Both the position numbers and the translations under genes were made by a program. The notes beneath the pieces were generated by a model. That model ran no database searches and was not told the origin of the DNA. It saw nothing but the letters and a program-made list of their open reading frames with translations. From JAPPHA01 sp963662815 (GTDB lineage: Bacteria > Pseudomonadota > Alphaproteobacteria > Rhodobacterales > Rhodobacteraceae): a DNA stretch of 64,000 nt. The stretch lies in NCBI GenBank assembly GCA_963662815.2, contig CAXXWA010000020.1, positions 434,001 through 498,000 on the forward strand, in the 5' to 3' direction. Shown piece by piece: positions 37,004 through 46,038 of this stretch (its first letter is position 1; each line of letters begins with the position of its first letter).

Positions 37004-37396
37004 GTGCAGGTTCTTCTGGACACGCATGCTTGGGTCCTGAGCCTTGTCGACGATCCGGCGCCGAGCCAGGGCGCAAGACAGGCCGCTGCCGACGCGGATG
37101 CCGTATTCGTCAGCCCGGTCAGCCTGTTCAAAGTCAGCCAGAAGGTGCGCATCTGAAGGTGGCACGAGATGGCGGACTGTCTGGACGGCCTGCCCGGCGC
37201 CTTGGCGGAGCAGGGCGGGCTCTGCGCAAAGCTGACCCTGGACGCTGCGCTGTACGCGGGAAGGCTTGAACGGGCCCACCGTGACCCATTCGACCGGATT
37301 CTCGGCGCGACAGCGGTGCTCGCCGGGTTGGCCCCTGTGTCTGCAGACGTTGCACTCGACAGATTCCCTGATCCAGGCCTGAACCGTATCTGGTGA
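37004..37396 (+). pseudogene. VapC-like PIN-domain toxin with one nonsense codon
   Basis: A PIN-domain RNase gene from GTG 37004, reading VQVLLDTHAWVLSLVDDP, with acidic DTHAW and, at the C-terminus, RAHRDPFDRILGATAVLAG and SADVALDRFPDPGLNRIW. It is interrupted only by TGA at 37154-37156 (codon 51), within QKVRI-stop-RWHEMADCL; both sides are in the same frame and otherwise well preserved. A TGA at the site of a usual Gly codon (GGA) would be a single-base change. Non-functional unless read through. Confidence 0.78.
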
Positions 37397-37737
37397 CCGG
37401 CAATGCCGAGCCGGTCTTCCGGGCGGAGGCGCGTGCGCACAAGTCGAAACGCACGACTTGCCGGAACTGCAAGAAAAGACGCTCGACGTTCCGTCAATCT
37501 TCGGCAATCTTCGGACACCGGACTGGACCGAACCCGAACTCCGAATTCAATTCCCATGTCGTGTCTTCCACTTCCGACAGCAATCACAAATTGCTGTACA
37601 GACGTTGCACAACACACCACGCTCGTCCTTGGACACGATCCGGAATTCCGCCAATCCGCTTGGGTTCTTTCGCTAGGCATCGTTTCGAAACAGCGCTCCG
37701 CTCCCCTCCGGGTTCGCTGCCTACTGGCCCGGAGGCG
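37397..37737. other. intergenic, no gene recognised
   Basis: About 340 bases between the vapC remnant and the 3' end of ccr. No domain or clear terminator was seen. Confidence 0.4.
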
Positions 37738-39024
37738 TCAACGACAAGCGGACAGGCTTGTCTCCACGGCGTCATCCATCGTTCTGAGGCCTGTAACCGG
37801 CGCGTTCACGAGGACGGCCATGTTTCCGGGTTTGTGCTCGTTGCGCCGCATTTTCATGTGCGCATCCGGGATCTGGTCCCACGGGAAGACTTCGGACATG
37901 CATGGGTCGAGCCTGCGGTCGAGCATCAGCTGGTTCGCCTGCGACGCCTGCATCAGGTTCGCGAAGTGGCTTCCCTGAATGCGCTTCTGATGCATCCATA
38001 CGTAGCGTGCGTCCATCGTCAGGTTGTAACCGGTGGTTCCGGCGCAGATAACGACCATGCCGCCGCGCTTGACCACGAATGTCGAGACCGGAAACGTGGC
38101 CATTCCGGGATGCTCGAAGACAATGTCAACATTGTTGCCCTTGCCAGTAATGTCCCAGATCGCCTTGCCGAACTTGCGGACCTCGCCGAACCAGACCTTG
38201 TAGGCTTCCGAGTTCACTTCCGGTAACGCTCCCCAGCAATTGAAATCCCTCCGGTTGATGACCCCCTTCGCGCCGAGCGAAAGGACGAAGTCCCTCTTGT
38301 CCTCGTCCGAGATTACGCCGATGGCGCTGGCTCCGGCAGTGTTGACGAGCTGGATGGCGTAGGAACCGAGCCCGCCTGACGCACCCCAGACGAGGACGTT
38401 CTGCCCCGGCCGCAATACATGGGGGCGGTGGCCAAAGAGCATCCGGTAGGCCGTTGCAAGAGTCAGGGTGTAGCACGCGCTTTCCTCCCAGGTCAGGTGC
38501 CGGGGGCGCCGCATGAGCTGCTGCGCCTGCACGTTGGTGAACTGGGCGAAGGAGCCGTCCGGAGTCTCGTAACCCCAGATTCTCTGGCTCGTGGAGAACA
38601 TCGGATCCCCGCCGTTGCATTCCTCGTCGTCGCCGTCGTCCTGGTTGCAGTGAATTACGACCTCGTCTCCGACCTTCCATCGCTTGACCTTGTCGCCGAC
38701 GGCCCAGACCACGCCGGACGCGTCAGACCCTGCGATGTGATACGGCGCTCCGTGGATGTCGAACGGCGACACGGGTACCCCGAGCCCGGCCCATACGCCG
38801 TTGTAGTTGACGCCCGCGGCCATGACCATGACCAGCACTTCCTGGCTGTCGGGCTCGGGAACGTCGACGACCTCGACCTTCATCGCGTCGGTCGGCTCCC
38901 CGTGCCGCTCCCTGCGGATGGCCCAGGCATACATCTGCTCCGGAACATGGCCGAGAGGTGGAATCTCGCCGATCTCGTAGAGGGCCTTTTCCGGGGCTAG
39001 AAGCCCTCCTTCAAGCGGTGTCAT
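37738..39024 (-). CDS. ccrA: crotonyl-CoA carboxylase/reductase
   Basis: Medium-chain dehydrogenase family, 428 residues, the length and sequence of Ccr. It converts crotonyl-CoA, CO2 and NADPH to (2S)-ethylmalonyl-CoA, the key step of the ethylmalonyl-CoA pathway for acetate assimilation. Marks: YHIAGSDASGVVWAVGDKVK, IHCNQDDGDDEECNGGDPMF, and the NADPH-binding VLVWGASGGLGSYAIQLV. AAAGGA precedes the ATG. It lies close to ecm, its pathway partner, with the pyrophosphatase gene between them on the same strand as ccr. Confidence 0.96.
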   Translation of the reverse strand: MTPLEGGLLAPEKALYEIGEIPPLGHVPEQMYAWAIRRERHGEPTDAMKVEVVDVPEPDSQEVLVMVMAAGVNYNGVWAGLGVPVSPFDIHGAPYHIAGSDASGVVWAVGDKVKRWKVGDEVVIHCNQDDGDDEECNGGDPMFSTSQRIWGYETPDGSFAQFTNVQAQQLMRRPRHLTWEESACYTLTLATAYRMLFGHRPHVLRPGQNVLVWGASGGLGSYAIQLVNTAGASAIGVISDEDKRDFVLSLGAKGVINRRDFNCWGALPEVNSEAYKVWFGEVRKFGKAIWDITGKGNNVDIVFEHPGMATFPVSTFVVKRGGMVVICAGTTGYNLTMDARYVWMHQKRIQGSHFANLMQASQANQLMLDRRLDPCMSEVFPWDQIPDAHMKMRRNEHKPGNMAVLVNAPVTGLRTMDDAVETSLSACR

Positions 39025-39163
39025 TGCTGCGTCCTTTCATCGATTTCCGCCGCTTTCCGGCGCACAGGTCAATGGCGCGCCGTCATGCGACTACGCAATA
39101 AACGAAAACCGTCAAGGTTGTCAGTGAAATTTTGTTGCCGGAAAGTCCAGCACGCAAATGGGC

Positions 39164-40081
39164 TCAGGAAAGGAGTGCGGGCACGATCTGCATCTTGCGC
39201 GACATGATTCCCGGAAGAACCGCGGTGTCCTCCCCGGTTTCGGCGCCGAACGCGTCCCGAACGATCCCGCGTACGGTTTCGTTCGGCACGAGCAGCGTCG
39301 CCTCCTCGTTCAGGATGTCGATCACGAACACGAGAATCTGGTCGACTTCGTCCTCCGAGGCAACGCCCTTCATGCAACCGAACATGCCCGCCTTGCGACC
39401 GAGGACATGCGCCGGCCGCGTCGTTTCGATCACCGTGACCCGGAATCGCGCATCGGCAACGTCGTAGATCTTCGAGTCGAGCCGCAGGAGCTCTTCGTCC
39501 GATAGGTGCGAGACGTCGGACTTTGCTTGGAAGAGTTCGTCGGCATAGGAAGAAATGTCCAGCGAAAGACCGTCAGCCAGCTTTCGGGCGAGGTCTTCGT
39601 CTTCCCCGGTCGTCGTGGGGCTGCGGAATTCGAGCGTATCCGAGAGGATGCAGGACAGCATGACGCCCCTGATCGGCACAGGCGCCCGGTCCAGGTCCGA
39701 TCCCATCAACCCGGCAATCACGGTCGCGGTCGCCGCGACCGGCCGCACGGTGAACTCTATCGGCCGTCGCGTCCGCAACCCGCCGGCGATAAGGTGATGG
39801 TCGATGACCGCGAGAACGTTGGCGTCGTTCACGCCTTCGGGAAGCTCGGCGGGATTGTTGGTGTCGACGACGACGACATCGTCGCCAGCCGCCAACCTTT
39901 CGAGAACGGGCGGACAGTCCACGTTCCAACGGTCGAGGGCAAAGCGCGCCTCGGCGTTCGGCGTTCCCAGAACAAATGGGGCGGCGTCAATTCCCTTGAC
40001 CTCCTTGAGGTACCAGGCCCAGATGATCGCCGAGCCAGTGGCGTCCATGTCCGGCGCGCGGTGTCCGAATACCCTGATCAT
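39164..40081 (-). CDS. ppaC: manganese-dependent inorganic pyrophosphatase (family II, DHH)
   Basis: Enzyme of 305 residues. DHH-superfamily motifs: VFGHRAPDMDATGSAI, VVVVDTNNPAEL, VLAVIDHHLIAGG and VRPVAATATVIAG; the C-terminal DHHA2 domain follows (about 190-305). It hydrolyses PPi, pulling forward acyl-CoA ligase reactions. ATG 40081 matches the family start; the frame is open upstream over the divergent intergenic region but is not coding there. Its position between ccr and ecm suggests regulation together with acetate activation, which is an inference. Confidence 0.92.
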   Translation of the reverse strand: MIRVFGHRAPDMDATGSAIIWAWYLKEVKGIDAAPFVLGTPNAEARFALDRWNVDCPPVLERLAAGDDVVVVDTNNPAELPEGVNDANVLAVIDHHLIAGGLRTRRPIEFTVRPVAATATVIAGLMGSDLDRAPVPIRGVMLSCILSDTLEFRSPTTTGEDEDLARKLADGLSLDISSYADELFQAKSDVSHLSDEELLRLDSKIYDVADARFRVTVIETTRPAHVLGRKAGMFGCMKGVASEDEVDQILVFVIDILNEEATLLVPNETVRGIVRDAFGAETGEDTAVLPGIMSRKMQIVPALLS

Positions 40082-40480
40082 GGCGGCAACTCCCTGAAAT
40101 TTCCACGAGCGCCCGGCGTCCGTATAACGGCATGTCCGGGGCCTGTCACGCGGGCGATTCGAACCCGGAATCGCTGCCGGGCCGGCGGTCGGAAGGCATC
40201 TTTCGAACGCATCCGGCGGCGGCGGGCCGCTTCGTGCGACCGGGTTCGGGACAGTCTCCCGGCAGTGCGCCGAGGCCACCCGAGCACCAGGCCCCGGGAG
40301 AGCGCCTGCGCTTCGATTCGCATGCCCCGGGGCGCTGGCGGCAGCGCCGACCGGATGCGTCGGACCCGGCCGCGCGAAATGCTTCACGAAATTTCCGAAA
40401 ACTTCCTTTTGCCGTTGCGCAACAATCTTGCTGTGCTTAACTTCACCGCAACGCGGCCTCGAGCAACTCAGGCAACCGGA
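40082..40480. promoter_or_regulatory. divergent ppaC/ecm intergenic region with a GTTGCGCAAC palindrome
   Basis: About 400 bases hold the promoters of two divergent genes. A perfect 10-base palindrome GTTGCGCAAC lies at 40414-40423, 58 bases before the ecm start. Its TTGC-GCAA form recalls the TTTGCAAA sites of short-chain fatty-acyl-CoA regulators (RamB/PccR/MccR type), but the match is loose. No convincing -35/-10 pair was chosen. No gene lies in the stretch. Confidence 0.35.
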
Positions 40481-42451
40481 ATGGATTCTCGCGAAAAGCA
40501 ACGCCCGTGGTTGTTCAGGACATATGCGGGCCATTCCACGGCCGCCGCTTCCAATCGGCTCTTCAGAGAGAATCTTGCGCGGGGGCAGACCGGACTCTCC
40601 GTCGCATTCGATCTTCCGACGCAGACCGGCTACGACAGCGACCATGCGCTGGCGCGGGGAGAAGTCGGAAGGGTCGGTGTCCCGATCTGCCACCTGGGCG
40701 ACATGCGCGCGCTGTTCGAAGACATTCCGCTCGAGCGGATGAACACGTCCATGACGATCAACGCAACCGCTCCCTGGTTGCTTGCGCTCTACATCGAGGC
40801 GGCGCGCGAACAGGGAGCCGAAGTCTCGAACCTTCGCGGAACCGTCCAGAACGACATCATCAAGGAGTACCTCTCCCGCGGAACCTACATCTTCCCGCCC
40901 CGGCCGAGCCTCGGCATGATCTCCGATGTCACGACCTACTGCAGCAGGCAGATGCCGAAATGGAACCCGGTCAATGTCTGCTCGTACCACCTCCAGGAAG
41001 CCGGCGCGACACCCGTTCAGGAACTCGCCTATGCGCTCGCCACCGCGATCGCGATCCTCGACGAAATCCGCGCTAAGGTGACTGCCGCCGAGTTCCCGGC
41101 GATCGCAGGCCGCATTTCCTTCTTCGTGAATGCGGGCGTGAGATTTGTCACGGAAATGTGCAAGATGCGCGCCTTCGTCGACCTTTGGGACGAAATCTGC
41201 CGTCAGCGCTACGGCATCGAGGATCCGCGGAACAGGCGGTTTCGATACGGCGTCCAGGTGAATTCGCTCGGCCTCACCGAACAGCAGCCGGAGAACAACG
41301 TCTTCCGCATTCTCCTGGAGATGCTCGCGGTCACCCTTTCCAGGAACGCCCGCGCCCGAGCCGTGCAGCTGCCGGCCTGGAACGAGGCGCTCGGACTTCC
41401 GCGCCCCTGGGACCAGCAATGGTCGCTCCGCATGCAGCAGATTCTCGCTTTCGAGACCGATCTTCTCGAGTACGGCGATCTCTTCGACGGCAACCCGGAA
41501 GTCGAGCGGCAGGTCGACGCGCTCAAGACGGACGCGCGCCGAGAACTGGCGCAAATCGAGGCCCTGGGCGGCGCCGTCGCGGCGATCGATCACATGAAGA
41601 GCAGGCTCGTCGAGAGCAACATAGAACGCATTTCACGCATCGAGCGAGGCGAGGTCACCGTCGTCGGCGTCAACCGCTTCACCGAAGGCGCCGAAAGCCC
41701 GCTCCCGGCGGGTGGCGACGCCTTTCTCGCACCGGACGAAACGGCCGAACGCGAACAGGTGGCGCGGCTCTCCGCTTGGCGGGAGCAACGAGATGCCGGG
41801 GCGCACAAGGCAGCGCTCGCCGCGCTGCGCGAGGCAGCCGGAAGCGGCGCCAACATCATGCCCGCTTCGATCAAAGCGGCGCGCGCAGGCGTGACGACGG
41901 GGGAATGGAGCCGCGTCATGCGGTCGGTCCACGGGGAGTACCGGGCGCCGACGGGCGTCGGCCCGGCGGCATCCAATCGCACCGAAGGCCTTGACGACAT
42001 CCGCGCACGGGTCGACGCCGTCTCCGCGCGGTTAGGCCGGCGACTGAAGATTCTCGTCGGGAAGCCGGGGCTCGACGGCCATTCCAACGGCGCCGAACAG
42101 ATTGCCGCGCGGGCCAGAGACTGCGGGATGGAAATCGTCTACGACGGCATTCGACTGACACCGGAGGAACTCGTCGGCGCGGTTCGCGCGGAACGCGCGC
42201 ATGTCCTCGGCCTCTCGATCCTTTCCGGTTCGCACATGGCTCTCGTCGAGGACGTCCTGCGCCGCATGCGGGAATCCGGCCTCGGACACGTCCCGGTCGT
42301 CCTCGGCGGCATTGTTCCCGACGATGACGCGGAAGCGCTCAGACGCCTCGGGGTCGCGCAGGTGTATTCCCCGCGGGATTTCCGGATCAACGACATAATG
42401 GCGGACATCGTCGCCCTTTTCGAATCCGCCCCCGACATCGCGGCCGAGTGA
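40481..42451 (+). CDS. ecm: ethylmalonyl-CoA mutase, coenzyme B12-dependent
   Basis: Mutase of 656 residues, converting ethylmalonyl-CoA to methylsuccinyl-CoA. Catalytic TIM-barrel half (about 1-470) with WLFRTYAGHSTAAASNRLF, LSVAFDLPTQTGYDSD and NVCSYHLQEAGATPVQELAY. The C-terminal B12 domain (about 520-650) has the base-off cobalamin-binding motif KPGLDGHSNGAEQ and SILSGSHMALV. Length and linker fit Ecm better than methylmalonyl-CoA mutase. ATG 40481 starts at the conserved N-terminus; the longer open frame upstream covers ppaC and is not coding. Acts in series with ccr. Confidence 0.95.
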   Translation: MDSREKQRPWLFRTYAGHSTAAASNRLFRENLARGQTGLSVAFDLPTQTGYDSDHALARGEVGRVGVPICHLGDMRALFEDIPLERMNTSMTINATAPWLLALYIEAAREQGAEVSNLRGTVQNDIIKEYLSRGTYIFPPRPSLGMISDVTTYCSRQMPKWNPVNVCSYHLQEAGATPVQELAYALATAIAILDEIRAKVTAAEFPAIAGRISFFVNAGVRFVTEMCKMRAFVDLWDEICRQRYGIEDPRNRRFRYGVQVNSLGLTEQQPENNVFRILLEMLAVTLSRNARARAVQLPAWNEALGLPRPWDQQWSLRMQQILAFETDLLEYGDLFDGNPEVERQVDALKTDARRELAQIEALGGAVAAIDHMKSRLVESNIERISRIERGEVTVVGVNRFTEGAESPLPAGGDAFLAPDETAEREQVARLSAWREQRDAGAHKAALAALREAAGSGANIMPASIKAARAGVTTGEWSRVMRSVHGEYRAPTGVGPAASNRTEGLDDIRARVDAVSARLGRRLKILVGKPGLDGHSNGAEQIAARARDCGMEIVYDGIRLTPEELVGAVRAERAHVLGLSILSGSHMALVEDVLRRMRESGLGHVPVVLGGIVPDDDAEALRRLGVAQVYSPRDFRINDIMADIVALFESAPDIAAE

Positions 42452-42646
42452 GTTTCAACCTCCTCGAACCGGCGCATAATGGACCGCCTGCCGGCTTCCC
42501 TGTCCGTGGTTCCGGACGCTGCGAGCAGCCGCGAAGCGGCGAAAGCCGCTGGGCGCGGTTCTCGGGAATGATACCCCGAGGCGCAGGCGGGGCTGGCGAC
42601 AGCGATCGCGGTCGACGCGACCGAAAGCACGCGCGCCGGCTGCGCG

Positions 42647-43423
42647 CTACATGGTCCGCTCGACCATCAGCTTCTTGATCTCGGCAATCGCCTTCGCCGG
42701 ATTCAGGTTCTTGGGACAGGTCCGGGTGCAATTCATGATGGTATGGCACCTGTACAGCCGGAACGGGTCCTCAAGTTCGTCCAGCCTTTCTCCGGTCGCC
42801 TCGTCGCGGCTGTCGATTATCCATCTGTAGGCATGAAGAAGCGCGGCGGGACCGAGATAGCGGTCGCTGTTCCACCAGTAGCTGGGGCAACTGGTCGAGC
42901 AGCAGGCGCACATCACGCATTCGTAGAGGCCGTCGAGCTTTTTGCGGTCGCCTTCCGATTGCAGCCATTCCCTTTGCGGTTCGCTGGTCTCGGTCTGGAG
43001 CCAGGGCATGATCGACGCGTGCTGCGCGTAGAAATGCGTCAGGTCCGGCACCAGGTCCTTGACCACGGGCATGTGGGGGAGCGGGTAGATCCGCACGTCG
43101 CCCTTCACGTCTTCGAGGCCCTTGATGCAGGCCAGCGTGTTCGTTCCGTCGATGTTCATTGCGCATGATCCGCAGATCCCCTCGCGGCACGAGCGCCTGA
43201 AGGTCAGGGTCGGGTCGATTCCGTCCTTGATCGCGATGAGCGCGTCGAGGACCATCGGCCCGCATGCGTCGACATCGAGATGGTAGGTGTCCATCCGCGG
43301 GTTGTCGCCGGTGTCCGGATTCCATCGATAGATCCTGAACTTTCGGACGCGGCCGCCTGCGGGTTCAGGCCAGGTCTTGCCCCCGACGATCCTCGAGTTT
43401 TTCGGCAGAACAAATTCAGCCAT
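42647..43423 (-). CDS. sdhB: succinate dehydrogenase iron-sulphur subunit
   Basis: SdhB of 258 residues, complex II. [2Fe-2S] ligands in CREGICGSCAMNIDG; [4Fe-4S]/[3Fe-4S] ligands in CVMCACCSTSCPSYWW and CHTIMNCTRTCPKNLNPAKA. It passes electrons from FAD to ubiquinone. Last gene of the sdh cluster; 93 bases after the small lipoprotein gene. Confidence 0.97.
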   Translation of the reverse strand: MAEFVLPKNSRIVGGKTWPEPAGGRVRKFRIYRWNPDTGDNPRMDTYHLDVDACGPMVLDALIAIKDGIDPTLTFRRSCREGICGSCAMNIDGTNTLACIKGLEDVKGDVRIYPLPHMPVVKDLVPDLTHFYAQHASIMPWLQTETSEPQREWLQSEGDRKKLDGLYECVMCACCSTSCPSYWWNSDRYLGPAALLHAYRWIIDSRDEATGERLDELEDPFRLYRCHTIMNCTRTCPKNLNPAKAIAEIKKLMVERTM

Positions 43424-43516
43424 CTCCGGATCTCCGTCTGTTCACCCTCAGCAAAGTCGCGCCGGCCGACGCACGCGCGCCCTAGCGCCAGGAACGTCTC
43501 GCGCACCCTGCCTCGT

Positions 43517-43813
43517 TCATCCCATCGCTTCCAGCGGTTTCGTCGGGGCTTCGCCCGACCTCGCAACCACGCAGTTGTCGTAGACCTCTTCCGGGTCGCG
43601 CCCGACGAGATAGTCGGGCGTCACGCCGACAACGACGCCAGCGCTCACATCGCCGCCGGATCCGACGCCGATCATCACCGACCCGGTCGGTGACGTTGCC
43701 CTTCGCGCCTCTTCCGCGCAAATCGCCATTGCCCGCTCCACGGACAAGGGTTCCTGCGGACCGCAACCTGCTGCAAGCAGTGCGAGCAAGAGGATCGCGG
43801 CCGGGCTCCGCAT
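43517..43813 (-). CDS. small lipoprotein encoded within the sdh cluster
   Basis: Protein of 98 residues with a lipoprotein signal: MRSPAAILLLALLAAGCGPQ, lipobox LAAGC, Cys17. The mature part contains SVERAMAICAEEARRA, GSVMIGVGSGGDVSAGVVVG and EVYDNCVVARSGEAPTKPL, with a Cys pair that could form a disulphide. Its ATG lies just after the sdhA stop, so it is coupled to sdhA and co-expressed with complex II. I know of no assigned function. Similar small genes occur between sdhA and sdhB in related alphaproteobacteria, from memory. Confidence 0.75.
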   Translation of the reverse strand: MRSPAAILLLALLAAGCGPQEPLSVERAMAICAEEARRATSPTGSVMIGVGSGGDVSAGVVVGVTPDYLVGRDPEEVYDNCVVARSGEAPTKPLEAMG

Positions 43814-43814
43814 G

Positions 43815-45620
43815 TCAGTAGACCCGCGCCTTGGGCGAAATCTTCGCGGGATCGATTCCGCCGTCTGCGGCCGCGGTCAGCGGTTCCGCATGCACGTCTC
43901 GGTACGCGATCCGGACATCGTTTCCGTCCACGAAGGCAAGCGTGTGCTTGCGCCAGTTCTCGTCATCCCGCTCCGGATAGTCCTCGTGCGCATGCGCGCC
44001 GCGGCTTTCCTTGCGCGCCTCGGCGCTTGCGATCGTCGCAAGCGCGTTCGGCATCAGGTTCGCCAGTTCCAGCGTTTCCATGAGATCCGAGTTCCAGATG
44101 AGCGACCGGTCCGTAACCCTGATGTCATTCATTGCCGCAGCGACCCCTTCCATCCTCTCGCAACCCGCCGCAAGAGTTTCGTCGGTGCGGAAAACGGCCG
44201 CGTCTTCCTGCATTGTCCGCTGCATTTTCTGCCTGAGTTCCGCCGTCGGGACTGTCCCGTCCGCATATCGCAACGCATCGAATCTGTCCATCGCCGCCTC
44301 GACCGAGGCCGCGTTCAGCGGGCGGCTCGGTGATTCGCGATCAATGACCCGCGCCGCGCGTAGAGCCGCCGCGCGGCCGAACACCACGAGATCGATGAGC
44401 GAGTTGGATCCCAGGCGATTTGCGCCGTGCACGCTCGCGCATCCTGCCTCGCCTACGGACATCAGCCCCGGAAGAACGCGGTCATGATCGTCTTCGCTCG
44501 GATCCAGCACCTCGCCCCAGTAGTTGGTGGGGATGCCGCCCATGTTGTAGTGCACGGTCGGCAGGACGGGGATGGGATCCCGCGTGACATCGACGCCCGC
44601 GAAGATCTTCGCGCTCTCGGTTATTCCCGGCAGCCGTTCCGCCAGCGCTTCTGGCGGAAGGTGATTCAGATACAGGTGAATGTGATCCGCATTCTTGCCG
44701 ACCCCCCTCCCCTGCCTGATCTCGAGCGTCATGCACCGCGATACGACGTCTCGGGATGCGAGGTCCTTGTAGGTCGGGGCATATCGCTCCATGAAGCGCT
44801 CGCCCTCCGAATTGGTCAGGTATCCGCCCTCGCCGCGCGCGCCTTCGGTGATCAGGACCCCGGCGCCGTAGATGCCGGTCGGATGGAACTGGACGAACTC
44901 CATGTCCTGAAGCGGCAGACCCTGTCGCGCGACCATGCCGCCCCCGTCTCCGGTGCACGTGTGCGCCGACGTTGCGGAAAAGTACGCCCGGCCGTAACCG
45001 CCGGTCGCGAGTACGACCATCTTGGCGCTGAACCTGTGAATTGTCCCGTCATCCAGTTTCCAGGCGAGAAGGCCCTGGCAGCTTCCATCCTCCGCCATGA
45101 TCAGGTCGGTCGCGAAGTACTCGATGAAGAACTCCGCATTGTGCTTGAGCGATTGGCCGTAGAGCGTGTGAAGGATCGCATGGCCGGTCCTGTCCGCCGC
45201 CGCGCAAGTCCGCTGCACCGGGGGCCCCTCCCCGAATTCGGTCGTGTGACCGCCGAAGGGCCGTTGGTAGATCCTTCCGTCCTCGGTACGGGAGAACGGC
45301 ACGCCGTAGTGTTCGAGTTCGTAGACTGCGGCAGGAGCCTCGCGCGCCAGGTACTCCATGGCATCCATGTCGCCGAGCCAGTCCGAGCCCTTTACGGTGT
45401 CGAACATGTGCCATTGCCAGTGGTCCGGCCCCATGTTCGAGAGCGACGCAGCGATCCCGCCCTGCGCGGCCACCGTGTGCGAACGGGTCGGAAACACCTT
45501 GCTCACGCATGCGGTGCGCAGTCCCTGCTCCGCCATGCCAAGCGTCGCACGCAGGCCAGAGCCGCCGGAGCCGACGACGACCACGTCATAGGTGTGGTCA
45601 ATGTATTCGTAAGCCGTCAA
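43815..45620 (-). CDS. sdhA: succinate dehydrogenase flavoprotein subunit
   Basis: SdhA of 601 residues. Rossmann motif VVVVGSGGSGLRA (about 13-25); covalent-FAD His48 in TRSHTVAAQGGIAAS; active-site region GGHTTEFGEGPPVQRTCAAA; HPTGIYGAGVLITEGARGEG; and the substrate-binding GEAGCASVHGANRLGSNSLI. Oxidises succinate to fumarate in the TCA cycle. The methylsuccinyl-to-malate/succinate branch of the ethylmalonyl-CoA pathway feeds it. Confidence 0.98.
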   Translation of the reverse strand: MTAYEYIDHTYDVVVVGSGGSGLRATLGMAEQGLRTACVSKVFPTRSHTVAAQGGIAASLSNMGPDHWQWHMFDTVKGSDWLGDMDAMEYLAREAPAAVYELEHYGVPFSRTEDGRIYQRPFGGHTTEFGEGPPVQRTCAAADRTGHAILHTLYGQSLKHNAEFFIEYFATDLIMAEDGSCQGLLAWKLDDGTIHRFSAKMVVLATGGYGRAYFSATSAHTCTGDGGGMVARQGLPLQDMEFVQFHPTGIYGAGVLITEGARGEGGYLTNSEGERFMERYAPTYKDLASRDVVSRCMTLEIRQGRGVGKNADHIHLYLNHLPPEALAERLPGITESAKIFAGVDVTRDPIPVLPTVHYNMGGIPTNYWGEVLDPSEDDHDRVLPGLMSVGEAGCASVHGANRLGSNSLIDLVVFGRAAALRAARVIDRESPSRPLNAASVEAAMDRFDALRYADGTVPTAELRQKMQRTMQEDAAVFRTDETLAAGCERMEGVAAAMNDIRVTDRSLIWNSDLMETLELANLMPNALATIASAEARKESRGAHAHEDYPERDDENWRKHTLAFVDGNDVRIAYRDVHAEPLTAAADGGIDPAKISPKARVY

Positions 45621-45644
45621 GTCGTCCCAGTCCCAGTCCCCGGC

Positions 45645-46025
45645 TCATCCGGCAAACGCCATTCGCGCCACAGCGAATACGCCGGTCGCTGCGAACGCCC
45701 AGCAGAACAGCGTCGTGCCGACCGACAGCGCGGCGAGCGCTGCGCGCCCGTGCACGTAGTCCTCCACGACCACCTGCAGCCCCTGACGGAGGTGCTGGAA
45801 GAGCACCACGAAGAAGAGAATGCTCGAAATCGCGTTTACAGGCCTGTTGTAGGCCGCGACGACCGCGTCGTGGCTGCCGCCGATCAGCGGAAGAGTCGTC
45901 CAGAGGAAAATGATCGTCAATGGTATGAGTGCAAGCGCGGATATCTTCTGGGCCCACCAGTGGTGCACACCCTCTCTCGACGCGCCGAGACCGAGAACTT
46001 TCCGCCTGTCAGTCCTGTAGTCCAT
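45645..46025 (-). CDS. sdhD: succinate dehydrogenase membrane anchor subunit D
   Basis: Membrane anchor of 126 residues with three helices. The N-terminus MDYRTDRRKVLGLGASREGV and HHWWAQKISALALIPLTIIF are typical of alphaproteobacterial SdhD; LRQGLQVVVEDYVHGRAAL carries the haem-ligand His region. It lies 13 bases after sdhC. Confidence 0.93.
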   Translation of the reverse strand: MDYRTDRRKVLGLGASREGVHHWWAQKISALALIPLTIIFLWTTLPLIGGSHDAVVAAYNRPVNAISSILFFVVLFQHLRQGLQVVVEDYVHGRAALAALSVGTTLFCWAFAATGVFAVARMAFAG

Positions 46026-46038
46026 GTCCCGGCTCCCG

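Noticed and set aside
40140..40190. GATTCGAACCCGG resembling the T-arm of a tRNA on the minus strand
   Set aside because: No matching acceptor, D or anticodon stems can be formed around it; the TTCGAA is only part of a local palindrome.
39506..40480. Upstream extension of the ecm frame over the pyrophosphatase gene
   Set aside because: The extension is antisense to ppaC, which has clear DHH motifs, and the Ecm family N-terminus begins at 40481.
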